Shown here: one piece after another, positions 5,762 through 12,858 of the stretch
How positions within the stretch are numbered: position 1 is the first letter of the stretch
How the letters are laid out: each line of letters begins with the position of its first letter
Assembly (NCBI GenBank): GCA_020024075.1
Contig: JAHHUJ010000037.1
Span: 1 to 12,858 of the forward strand
Length of the DNA: 12,858 nucleotides
Direction of reading: 5' to 3'
DNA from: Psychrobacter sp.
GTDB taxonomy: Bacteria; Pseudomonadota; Gammaproteobacteria; Pseudomonadales; Moraxellaceae
Program-made: the position numbers and the translations under genes
The notes under the pieces: model-generated
Database searches by the model: none
What the model was told of the DNA's origin: nothing
What the model saw: only the letters and a program-made list of their open reading frames with translations

Positions 5762-8353
5762 CTACTTCTCTTCAGATTTGGGGTTAATGATAAGGGTATT
5801 GGGCTTAGTTGTTGCAGTGGGCACATCTTGCGCCGTGCCACTATTGGTAACCTCACTACTCGCTTCATTTGAACTGCTGTTAATTGATGGATTGTTGTTT
5901 GTGGACTGGCTGTTATTCGTGGGCTGATTGACACTATCTTCTGAGTCAGTAGCTGTAGGCTGACTGGTATTTCTAGTTTCAGAAACAGGTTTAATCATAA
6001 TCTTAGGTTTATGAGTTGAATCTGTTTTTTGTTGTGTATCAGATACTCCAGCCGAATTAGATTCTGCAGCACCTCCAGAGTCTTGTGGATTTTTTGGTGC
6101 TGTTGGCTGAGCACTAATCGCAGATCTTGATGTTGGCTGCTGTGCAATTTTGCCTACACCGCCTTTACGTTTAGCCTGTTCGTTTTGCATTAACTGCTTC
6201 AGTACCGCCTCTTTGGGACCATCCATGACGATTTGATGATTGTCCATAATAATAATACGGTCAACCAAATCGAGTAAGGCGGTTTTATGTGTGGAGACAA
6301 CAAAGGTTTGCCCATCTTGTAACTCTTCACGTAAGACCTGTATACAGCGCTGCTCTTGACGATTATCCATCGATGCGGTCGGCTCATCGATTAAAAATAC
6401 CGATGGCTTAGTTAATAAAAGACGTGTAAAAGCAACCAATTGCTTCTGTCCACCTGACAAACCACGTCCCCCTTCACTAATTGGCAAATCCAAACCACTT
6501 GAGTGATTGGCAACTAAGTTAATTAAACCTGTCTTTTGCATTGCGGCATGTAGCACATCATCTCTTGGCGCTGCCATACCAATTAATAAATTCTCTCGCA
6601 GCGTCCCTTGGAATAAACGGTGATCTTGTTGCAAGTAGCCGACCTGCTCGCTTAACGCTTCACGACTGATTTGTTGTATATCCAGGCCGTCTAGTAAAAT
6701 TCTTCCTGAAGTAGGGGCATATAAGCCAGCTAACAGCTTTAATAAAGTTGATTTACCAGAGCCAATAGGGCCTAAAATAGCAATGCGTTCACCTGGCTGA
6801 ATGATTAGTTTTTTGACAGTAACAGCAGGACGGTCATTACCCACATAGTTAAACACTAAATCATCACACTGATAGTGTCCTCTAATTTTAGTCGGTGACA
6901 GCGGATAGCTTACACCGTGGTTATCTTGCTCTAAAGCAAAAATAGCTTCAATCATACTTTTGGCAGCTTTGGCATGTGAAAACTGTACTAGCAAGTTAGG
7001 TATCGACATGACAGGTGCTAGAACACGACCCCCTAAAATAGAACAAGCAATCAAACCACCCATAGTCATTTCACCACTCATGACTACAAACGCACCGGTA
7101 ATCACGATACCCACATAACTCGCTTGCTGTAGCATTTGGGTAAAATAACTCAAGTAATCATTGGCATGCTTCATATCTAAGTCATTTCTGATAGTGACAT
7201 TCATCACATCAAGCCAACGAGATAAAAACTTCCAGCTGCCTGCTCCAGCTTTAATGGTCTCAGCACCCTCAACCGTTTCAACAAGTAGCCCTGTTTTGTA
7301 ATAAGAAGCAGAAGCACCTTCAGCAGCAATAGCATCAATACGCTTTCTGGCAAACAAGCCCATTGTAACTGCAATGATTGAAGCGATAATTGGGACTAAA
7401 GCCACAATAGGAGAACCAATATAGGCTATCAACGATAAGAAGATGATAGTCATTGGTAAGTCGACTAACGCAAACAGTGTACTGGCTGTGAAGAAACTAC
7501 GTACCTGCTCATAGCCCCTTAACTGTGCTGCCATAGAACCCACAGAGCCTGGCATCTGGTCGATACGCACTCTTAGTAATCGCTGAAATACTTCACGCGA
7601 TAAGTGCTGGTCAAGACCAACAACGACCTTATCCATAACCTTTGAGCGGGCGAACTTCATAAAAGCTTCGAATACGATAAATAAAGCCACGCCACTCGCA
7701 AGAATAATCAAGGTACTAACAGCACCTGTTGGAATCACTCGGTCATAGACCTGTAACGAGAATAGGGAAACAGCAAGCGCAAGGAAGTTAATTAAGAAGG
7801 ACGCAAGTACTGCCTCAATCACCACGCCTTTATAGCTTAACAAATCCTTTTTTAAGGTTTCAGAAAAACTGGCGTTACGCTTAAGGATATGATCATCAGT
7901 TAGACGTAAGCGTAACAGTATTCTTAGCTCATCTGCAGGAACAGGGTGTGTCTTTTCTTCTTGTCGAAAACTCCACGTTCCTTGCGGTGTTTGTCCATCG
8001 ACCACACCCCACCCATATCTAGAGTGATAAGCCAATAAAGGTAAAAAAGCAGCATCTGGTTGCTCTAATACTTCAGGTGTTTCTTCTACACCTAATCCAT
8101 TAAGGACGCTAATGATGCCCCCTAGGGTATTAATTCCACGCCCTTGTTGAACCTCTCTTTGGTTATCAAACTTTCTAATAACATCCTGTAAGCGGATGTT
8201 ATCTATAGGATATCCTTGTTGGCTTAAAATATGCTTTAATGCATCCGCCAAAGATTGCGCTATGGATACTTCAGGAGAGTTAGAGACTAGCTCATGTTGT
8301 GGCCCGGTATTGTCTGTCTCGAAACTATCTGATTGATGTTGGTTAGTACTCAT
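5762..8353 (-). CDS. lapB: Type I secretion ABC permease/ATPase, LapB/LssB family, with long C-terminal tail
   Basis: This inner-membrane exporter powers one-step secretion of a substrate through the lapC/lapE-like partners. Numbering is from the ATG at 8353 (863 residues). Residues 30-150 resemble a C39-like domain but contain no cysteine (the first in the protein is at 437), so it is a non-proteolytic substrate-docking domain, as in RTX exporters. Six membrane helices lie near 177-203, 212-231, 292-312, 316-335, 411-427 and 429-448. The ATPase domain has Walker A GPIGSGKST (528-536), Q-loop Q576, signature LSGGQ (632-636), Walker B VFLIDE (652-657) and H-loop H689. Family members normally end soon after (about 720 residues). 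This one continues for about 136 Ser/Thr/Asn/Gln/Pro-rich residues, including two related motifs, HKPKIMIKP (781-789) and TKPNTLIINP (849-858). A GTG at 8362 would add three residues, but AAGTGA lies 5 bases before the ATG. It follows lapE by 75 bp. Confidence 0.93.
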   Translation of the reverse strand: MSTNQHQSDSFETDNTGPQHELVSNSPEVSIAQSLADALKHILSQQGYPIDNIRLQDVIRKFDNQREVQQGRGINTLGGIISVLNGLGVEETPEVLEQPDAAFLPLLAYHSRYGWGVVDGQTPQGTWSFRQEEKTHPVPADELRILLRLRLTDDHILKRNASFSETLKKDLLSYKGVVIEAVLASFLINFLALAVSLFSLQVYDRVIPTGAVSTLIILASGVALFIVFEAFMKFARSKVMDKVVVGLDQHLSREVFQRLLRVRIDQMPGSVGSMAAQLRGYEQVRSFFTASTLFALVDLPMTIIFLSLIAYIGSPIVALVPIIASIIAVTMGLFARKRIDAIAAEGASASYYKTGLLVETVEGAETIKAGAGSWKFLSRWLDVMNVTIRNDLDMKHANDYLSYFTQMLQQASYVGIVITGAFVVMSGEMTMGGLIACSILGGRVLAPVMSIPNLLVQFSHAKAAKSMIEAIFALEQDNHGVSYPLSPTKIRGHYQCDDLVFNYVGNDRPAVTVKKLIIQPGERIAILGPIGSGKSTLLKLLAGLYAPTSGRILLDGLDIQQISREALSEQVGYLQQDHRLFQGTLRENLLIGMAAPRDDVLHAAMQKTGLINLVANHSSGLDLPISEGGRGLSGGQKQLVAFTRLLLTKPSVFLIDEPTASMDNRQEQRCIQVLREELQDGQTFVVSTHKTALLDLVDRIIIMDNHQIVMDGPKEAVLKQLMQNEQAKRKGGVGKIAQQPTSRSAISAQPTAPKNPQDSGGAAESNSAGVSDTQQKTDSTHKPKIMIKPVSETRNTSQPTATDSEDSVNQPTNNSQSTNNNPSINSSSNEASSEVTNSGTAQDVPTATTKPNTLIINPKSEEK

Positions 8354-8358
8354 AATTA

Positions 8359-8364
8359 TCACTT
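8359..8364 (-). promoter_or_regulatory. Weak ribosome binding site favouring the ATG start of the lapB-like gene
   Basis: AAGTGA on the minus strand is 5 bases before the ATG at 8353. The alternative GTG at 8362 lies within this motif and has only AT-rich sequence upstream, so the ATG is preferred. The match to AAGGAG is only partial. Confidence 0.45.
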
Positions 8365-8428
8365 ATTAAATGTTTTTTATATTCGCAAGCAGCAGACTGT
8401 GTGATTGCTTCGCTGATTCTTTTTTTAT

Positions 8429-10009
8429 TTACTCAGTATCAGCTTGGTTATTATCAGCTTGGTTATTATCAGTATTTGTAAGCTCAGAATCTGTAGGCTC
8501 AGACTTTTCCACAGTCATATTAGTAGGATTACCTTGCTCATCAATCATGATATAGGCTCCTTGATCAAGCTGTTGCTCGACATATGCCGGTAAATTAACT
8601 TCAATATACTCATCCTGTGCCGTAGGCGATTGCCCATATCCTAACTGTTTACTTTGTGACTTGTTCTGTTGATTATGAACCCAATCTTTTACTGGATCTT
8701 GAACTGAAAACATTTTTACAGACTGACGATTATGAGCATAGACCTGCCAAGGCATTAAGCTGAAATCCACTTGTAATTTATAAAAAGAGCCCAGAATATC
8801 TGAGCGAGTCTGTACAAGGTTCACTTGATAGTCGCTTAGTTCACGTACAGCATTTAGCACTTCTAACCAAGACTTGCGGCCAGCGATAAACTGACGTTGA
8901 TAAGAGTCGAGTACAATTTGTGCCCCTGCGACTGCAGATACCAAAGATAATTCTCGACTTTTGGCACTGGCAAATTGCTGATACTGAACCTGAATATTTT
9001 CCATCACCTGACGCTGAGCGGCTTCTTTATTTTGAATTAAGCTGTTCACACGAGCTTCAGAGGCCCGAGTTAACGCCAGATTAGAAAAACCAGCACCTGG
9101 CTGATAATTTAAACCCACATAAAACTGACCATCATCTTCATTGGTGTCATGATCATAAGTATGCTTATATTCGGCATAAACTACAGGAAATTTACTGGCA
9201 CTTTGGGCCTTAACTTCTTGCTTAGCAGACTCAATCTGGAAGGTCTCTTTTACGACAGTCGGATTATAAAAACTGGCTTCATTAAAAGCCATTTTCTCAA
9301 AATCCATAGAGGCTCTTTTTACCTGCTCTACCAAAGTATTTAGCTGAGGAACATTATGTTCACTCCCCCGAGGTAATGCCCGCCCTGTAATTTGTTGCAG
9401 TCGAGCCTCAGCAATGTGTTGCTGCTCTTTGGCAGCTTCATAAGCACTGGTTTCTTGCAAAATACGGTTGGTAACCAGATCCAGCTCAATACGTGCCGAG
9501 ACCCCTTGCTTAACTCGGCGCTGCATCATGGCCTCATATTTACGCAACTGACTGATGGTTTCTAAATAAACGCGTTGCTGTGCCACAGCATTGATATAGA
9601 TCTGCCATGCTTCAATCGTTGTTTTTGCTACTTGGTTTTGCTGAGCATAGATATTTTCAGTGGCGGCTTTGTCATCAAATATGGCTTGGTTGACGTTGGC
9701 AGTGAGTCTACCGCCAGTCCATAAAGGCTGACGAAGGCCCACCTCTGATACGATATCGTCATTATTCCCATAGCTCGTTGAAATACTAGGAGTCGGCAAC
9801 AGATTCAGCTTAGCCGCATTGATTCCTTCCATAGTGGCTTGCTGTTCGGCTCTCGCTGAACCAACTAAAGGATGGGTTTCGATCGCCTGAGAAATTAAAG
9901 AGTTAATCTGGACGTCAGTGACTACGGTATTGGCCTGGCTTGGTAGACTACCACCTAGCATTAAGGACAAAAACAGTAGCATTTTATTTTTATTAGGGCT
10001 TAACATCAT
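8429..10009 (-). CDS. lapE: Type I secretion outer-membrane channel, TolC/LapE family, with C-terminal extension
   Basis: This TolC-like outer-membrane efflux protein completes the secretion channel. From the ATG at 10009 it has 526 residues. It opens with a signal peptide (NKNKMLLFLSLMLGG, cleavage likely after SQA near residue 26). The family hallmarks follow: AIETHPLVGSARAE, VGLRQPLWTGGRLTANVNQA, long helical repeats, and GRKSWLEVLNAVREL near 377-391, typical of adhesin-secretion channels. The conserved domain stops near residue 430. About 95-100 further residues follow, ending in an acidic Asn/Gln stretch with a DNNQA repeat; this part would face the periplasm or end of the barrel assembly (inference). 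The frame is open upstream to a GTG at 10054, but that would bury the signal peptide behind 15 extra residues and has no ribosome binding site. None of the candidate starts (10009, 10006) has a strong one. It is the first gene of the operon. Confidence 0.9.
   Translation of the reverse strand: MMLSPNKNKMLLFLSLMLGGSLPSQANTVVTDVQINSLISQAIETHPLVGSARAEQQATMEGINAAKLNLLPTPSISTSYGNNDDIVSEVGLRQPLWTGGRLTANVNQAIFDDKAATENIYAQQNQVAKTTIEAWQIYINAVAQQRVYLETISQLRKYEAMMQRRVKQGVSARIELDLVTNRILQETSAYEAAKEQQHIAEARLQQITGRALPRGSEHNVPQLNTLVEQVKRASMDFEKMAFNEASFYNPTVVKETFQIESAKQEVKAQSASKFPVVYAEYKHTYDHDTNEDDGQFYVGLNYQPGAGFSNLALTRASEARVNSLIQNKEAAQRQVMENIQVQYQQFASAKSRELSLVSAVAGAQIVLDSYQRQFIAGRKSWLEVLNAVRELSDYQVNLVQTRSDILGSFYKLQVDFSLMPWQVYAHNRQSVKMFSVQDPVKDWVHNQQNKSQSKQLGYGQSPTAQDEYIEVNLPAYVEQQLDQGAYIMIDEQGNPTNMTVEKSEPTDSELTNTDNNQADNNQADTE
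8437..8472 (-). repeat. Tandem 15-bp repeat inside the lapE-like gene end
   Basis: On the plus strand the unit TATCAGCTTGGTTAT occurs at 8437-8451 and 8452-8466 without change, followed by a partial third copy TATCAG (8467-8472). It encodes a repeated DNNQA just before the stop. The unit is a multiple of three, so copy-number change would keep the frame. Confidence 0.9.
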
Positions 10010-10304
10010 AATGTGTTTACTTGTTCTATGAAGGATAAAGCGCTGCAAAGGCACCCAGGTGTAACATGTTATATAAACTTAATACCAATCTGTTAGCTAC
10101 TGGCGGTTAGCTATTGGCACTAAAATTGCTATTATTATAAAGGATAATATTGCAATACTACTACATTATCGCTACATATATCGATTAATATTGAACAATG
10201 AGTCGCAATTAAATCTAACATTAAATATAACTTTTTCAACAAATAAAAAATTACCAACCTTATCTCAGTCTTAAAAATAGCTTGTAATTATTGTAAAAAA
10301 AAGA
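10010..10304. other. Leader and promoter region of the type I secretion operon
   Basis: This AT-rich stretch of about 300 bp lies between the lapE-like start and the folC terminator and has no convincing gene. The terminator to its right implies that the secretion operon has its own minus-strand promoter here. The best pair I see is TTGAAA (10234-10239) with TAGATT (10212-10217) at 16 bases, a moderate match only. A TATAAT at 10134-10139 has no usable -35. A 13-bp direct repeat (10092-10118) lies nearer the gene. Confidence 0.5.
10092..10118. repeat. 13-bp direct repeat upstream of the secretion operon
   Basis: GTTAGCTACTGGC (10092-10104) and GTTAGCTATTGGC (10106-10118) differ at one position and are spaced one base apart, giving a 14-base period. 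It lies about 85-110 bases before the lapE-like ATG. The arrangement is compatible with a regulator operator, but this is only inferred. Confidence 0.5.
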
Positions 10305-10338
10305 TAAAAAAGGCAAGAACACTATAAGCTCTTGCCTT
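10304..10338 (-). terminator. Rho-independent terminator after folC
   Basis: On the minus strand AAGGCAAGA (10330-10338) pairs with TCTTGCCTT (10310-10318) around an 11-base loop and runs into a T-rich tract. It is about 30 bases past the folC stop and separates accD-folC transcription from the secretion operon. Confidence 0.88.
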
Positions 10339-10368
10339 GTGCTGCTTACCTTTGAACCAGTCAAACAG

Positions 10369-11700
10369 CTAAATAAGTGGCTGTAGCACTTCACCTATGG
10401 TGTGGAATGAGCCACAAACTAAAATCAAATCTTCAGTGCCAGTAGCCGCTATCACTTTTTCACCAATGATCCCTAAGTTTTCATAGCTGACAATATTTTG
10501 TTGATTGTTTTTTTGAAGTGTCTCAATCAATCGCTCAGTTTCTGCTGCTCTAGGATGGTCAATCATTGCGACATGCCAAGTCTTAATAGGCAGCTTTGAG
10601 TCGACCAGTAACTCAACCACATGGTCGATATCTTTATCCGCCAGCATAGAAAATACAATATGTAATTCGGCTGCCGGATGGTCAGCTTGGTGCTGTTGCC
10701 ACATAGGCTGGAACTGACTTAATAAAAAGGTCATTCCGCGCTCATTATGTGCCACATCAAATAACCAATGACGCTGTGCAATCTCTCTGGCATCAAAGCG
10801 GCCCGCTAACTGAACTTCTTTTAACCCAGATTTAATAGACTCAGGAGCAATTCTCAGCTTACTAGCCAGCACGGCGGCTACGGCATTACTACTATTAATC
10901 AGTGACAACTTAGGCTTAGGCAGTTGCATACTTATACTGGCACTACTAAACTGCCAGACCTCTGCTTGTTCGGTAAAGTCATAATCCCTACCCACTTGAT
11001 AATAAGGACAGCCTAGCTGCTGTATCTTATCCAGCACAGACTGCGGCATATCAGGCTCACCATAGATTAACGGTATACCTTCTCGCAAAATACCGGCCTT
11101 CTCAAAGCCAATCTTCTCCCGAGTATCTCCAAGCCAATCAACATGATCAATGCCAATATTGGTAATAACAGCCAGATCCGGATTGATAATATTGACCACA
11201 TCCAGTCGACCCCCTAGCCCCACTTCTAGCACCCAAATATCACACTTTGCTTGGGCGAAAATTAGCATGGCAGCCAAAGTCGTCCTCTCAAAAAATGATA
11301 ACGTTAAGTCACAAGCTAAACGAGCCTGTTCAACCTCAAAAAAAGCATCAATTAATACTTGATCTCCAACAGGCTGTCCATTAATACGTACCCTTTCATT
11401 AAAGTCTATCAAGTGTGGCGACTGATAAAGGGCGGTCTTATAGCCAGCTTGTTGGCAAATTTCACTAATAACGGCCGTGGTAGAGCCTTTGCCATTAGTG
11501 CCTGCAACAGTGAACACATAAGCCTCATCTTTGGCAGACTGTATCAAGCCTAAATGATTGGCCACAGGCAGCACCCGAGATAAACCCATGTCTATTGCTG
11601 AGACATGTATCTGCTGCATGTAATAAATCCAGTCCGATAAAGGACTGGATTGGTTGGGGGGATTTACAACTGTTGTGGGGGTTGAAGAAGTATTAATCAC
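10369..11700 (-). CDS. folC: Bifunctional dihydrofolate synthase / folylpolyglutamate synthase
   Basis: FolC adds glutamate to dihydropteroate to form dihydrofolate and later extends the polyglutamate chain of folates in the cytoplasm, with ATP. With the GTG start the protein has 443 residues, near the family's normal size. Visible motifs are the P-loop GTNGKGST (67-74), the SPHL..FNERVRING segment (94-108), the metal/ATP region EVGLGGRLDVVN (159-170), and TNIGIDHVDWLGDTREKIGFEKAGI. The C-terminal ligase domain carries LAGRFD and the conserved DVAHN. The frame extends to a TTG at 11715, but that has only a T-rich run upstream. The GTG at 11700 is preceded by GAGAGG four bases away, so it is preferred. 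The first 20 residues are Ser/Thr/Pro-rich and not conserved. folC follows accD by 123 bp on the same strand, a common gammaproteobacterial pairing. Confidence 0.96.
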   Translation of the reverse strand: MINTSSTPTTVVNPPNQSSPLSDWIYYMQQIHVSAIDMGLSRVLPVANHLGLIQSAKDEAYVFTVAGTNGKGSTTAVISEICQQAGYKTALYQSPHLIDFNERVRINGQPVGDQVLIDAFFEVEQARLACDLTLSFFERTTLAAMLIFAQAKCDIWVLEVGLGGRLDVVNIINPDLAVITNIGIDHVDWLGDTREKIGFEKAGILREGIPLIYGEPDMPQSVLDKIQQLGCPYYQVGRDYDFTEQAEVWQFSSASISMQLPKPKLSLINSSNAVAAVLASKLRIAPESIKSGLKEVQLAGRFDAREIAQRHWLFDVAHNERGMTFLLSQFQPMWQQHQADHPAAELHIVFSMLADKDIDHVVELLVDSKLPIKTWHVAMIDHPRAAETERLIETLQKNNQQNIVSYENLGIIGEKVIAATGTEDLILVCGSFHTIGEVLQPLI

Positions 11701-11704
11701 GATG

Positions 11705-11710
11705 CCTCTC
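11705..11710 (-). promoter_or_regulatory. Ribosome binding site deciding the GTG start of folC
   Basis: GAGAGG on the minus strand ends four bases before the GTG at 11700. It is the only Shine-Dalgarno-like sequence near the possible starts; the TTG at 11715 has none. Confidence 0.6.
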
Positions 11711-11752
11711 AGCAAAAAAATTAAAAAAACAGCAGCAACTAAAATAAAAAAT

Positions 11753-11779
11753 CAGTTAACCTGCTTATCCAGTTAACCT
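11753..11779. repeat. 10-bp direct repeat in the accD-folC spacer
   Basis: CAGTTAACCT occurs at 11753-11762 and 11770-11779, a 17-base period. Each copy contains the palindrome GTTAAC, so the two can also pair as a weak 6-bp stem, followed on the minus strand by a T-rich run. It could be a weak terminator or attenuator between accD and folC, or chance. Confidence 0.4.
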
Positions 11780-11823
11780 AGTTATAATTAAAGCTACGTT
11801 ATAAAAAGCTATATTGCTTCAGC

Positions 11824-12786
11824 TTAGTTCCGCATAAGCTTAGCCAATAAACGATGCACGGTATCATTTAGCTGATGACGGTGAACCACTTGGTCAATCA
11901 TCCCATGCTCTAATAAGTACTCTGCCCGCTGAAATGGCTCTTCTAAAGTCTGTCTAACCGTCTGCTCAATAACCCGCTTACCGGCAAAGCCAATCATGGC
12001 TTTCGGCTCGGCAAGGTGGATATCGCCCAGCATCGCTAAAGAAGCCGTTACTCCACCATATACAGGATTGGTTAGTACTACAATATAAGGCACCCCTGCC
12101 AGACGCAATCGCTCAATAGCGGCCGCAGTTCGAGCCATTTGCATAAGGGACAGTACCCCTTCCTGCATACGCGCGCCACCAGAGGCTGCAAAACAAATTA
12201 GCGGTATTTTGTGTTCAAGGGCTACTTCTGCTGCCTCAACAAAACGATCGCCAACTACAGATCCCATTGATCCACCCATAAAGCGGAAGTCAAAAGCACA
12301 AGCGACCACATCCATCTCACGCAGCTTACCTTTCAACACAACCAACGCTTCACTCTCATTGGTTTTTTGTTGCATTTGCTGTATGCGCTGCGGATAAGGC
12401 TTACTGTCTATAAAGCTTAAAGGATCTCCAGTATAAAATTGCTGACCCAGCTCTTGCTCAATTTGATCCAGAAAATTAGCCAAACGATCTCGAGCGGTCA
12501 TGGCTAGATGATGATCACAATGAGGACACACATAACTGTTAAAAATCAAAGCAGTATTGGTGGTCATAGAATGACACTGCGGACACTGAGTTGAAGGCTC
12601 TGTCTCTACTGCTGTCAATTGTGGCAAACTATGACGTTTCACTCTGGGCACAGGACGAGACAGCCAAGTCTCACATTCAGGCTCTGTGCTGGCGGTATTT
12701 TTAGCAGACTGAGAGCCAGAATCCATGCCAGCTTTCATCCCATTTTTGTTAGGCTTGATCTTGGTTGGGTTATTGTTATTTGTCAT
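11824..12786 (-). CDS. accD: Acetyl-CoA carboxylase carboxyltransferase subunit beta
   Basis: AccD pairs with AccA to form the carboxyltransferase that moves CO2 from biotin to acetyl-CoA, making malonyl-CoA for fatty acid synthesis. The 320-residue protein has the N-terminal zinc ribbon C68-x2-C71 ... C87-x2-C90, then the crotonase-like carboxyltransferase core. That core includes FRFMGGSMGSVVGDRFVEA (168-186), the oxyanion segment ASGGARMQEG (201-210), LTNPVYGGVTAS (238-249) and EPKAMIGFAGKRVIEQTVR (260-278). E. coli has TDP where this protein has TNP. The zinc ribbon is preceded by about 65 residues, some 40 more than in E. coli, beginning with a low-complexity Asn/Lys/Ser stretch. The ATG at 12786 lacks a clear ribosome binding site, and ATG codons at residues 17 and 21 are possible alternative starts. 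The gene lies upstream of folC on the same strand. Confidence 0.97.
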   Translation of the reverse strand: MTNNNNPTKIKPNKNGMKAGMDSGSQSAKNTASTEPECETWLSRPVPRVKRHSLPQLTAVETEPSTQCPQCHSMTTNTALIFNSYVCPHCDHHLAMTARDRLANFLDQIEQELGQQFYTGDPLSFIDSKPYPQRIQQMQQKTNESEALVVLKGKLREMDVVACAFDFRFMGGSMGSVVGDRFVEAAEVALEHKIPLICFAASGGARMQEGVLSLMQMARTAAAIERLRLAGVPYIVVLTNPVYGGVTASLAMLGDIHLAEPKAMIGFAGKRVIEQTVRQTLEEPFQRAEYLLEHGMIDQVVHRHQLNDTVHRLLAKLMRN

Positions 12787-12858
12787 AAGTACATCAAATT
12801 AATAGTAATAAAAAAGTATTTACAGCCAGCTTTTAAGCTAAGCCAATTTATCTAAAGC

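Noticed and set aside
5745..5934. Short overlapping frames across the lapB tail end, and other short frames antisense to or within accD, folC, lapE and the aldehyde dehydrogenase
   Set aside because: They are shadows of well-supported genes. They lack ribosome binding sites and show no domain features.
10134..10139. TATAAT on the minus strand as the secretion operon -10
   Set aside because: No -35-like hexamer lies at 16-18 bases and there is no TG extension. The region is AT-rich enough for a chance match.
1..12858. Mobile elements, CRISPR arrays, phage genes or tRNA-linked integration sites
   Set aside because: No transposase, integrase, regularly spaced repeats or duplicated tRNA end was seen. 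The genes and their order look chromosomal.

Overview
The window looks like chromosomal DNA of a moderately AT-rich gammaproteobacterium. The protein sequences and the accD-folC pairing suggest Moraxellaceae, most likely Psychrobacter. That assignment is an inference from recognised family features, not from a database search.

Layout. (1) 1-1039: a partial CopD-like membrane protein gene on the minus strand, cut off by the window edge, diverges from an nsrR-type nitric-oxide-sensing Rrf2 regulator gene. (2) 1052-1087: a strong hairpin sits between the convergent nsrR and aldehyde dehydrogenase genes. (3) 1170-3692: two minus-strand genes, an NAD(P)-dependent aldehyde dehydrogenase and a PAP2-type membrane phosphatase, are separated by 345 bp and probably transcribed independently. 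(4) 3950-4282: a compact tRNA unit on the minus strand has a near-perfect sigma-70 promoter, tRNA-Val(TAC), tRNA-Asp(GTC) and a strong terminator. (5) 4590-10009: a complete three-gene type I secretion apparatus on the minus strand, in transcription order lapE-like (outer membrane channel), lapB-like (ABC permease/ATPase with a degenerate C39-like domain) and lapC-like (membrane fusion protein). (6) 10310-12786: accD followed by folC on the minus strand (fatty acid and folate synthesis), closed by a terminator before the secretion operon.

How the genes work together. The three secretion genes should form one trans-envelope channel of the kind that exports large RTX adhesins. No exported substrate and no LapD/LapG-type controller lies in the window. 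The ABC protein carries about 136 extra low-complexity residues after its ATPase domain, and the outer membrane partner carries about 100 extra C-terminal residues ending in an acidic Asn/Gln repeat. These paired tails are the most unusual coding feature here. The second is the NsrR protein, whose first cluster cysteine is separated from the other two by an inserted Lys/Thr/Pro-rich loop of about 23 residues. The non-coding stretch 4305-4589 holds two sizeable inverted repeats with no assigned role.

I found no mobile element, CRISPR array, integrase or phage gene. Except for the start-codon choices noted for lapB, lapE, folC and accD, gene boundaries are well supported.
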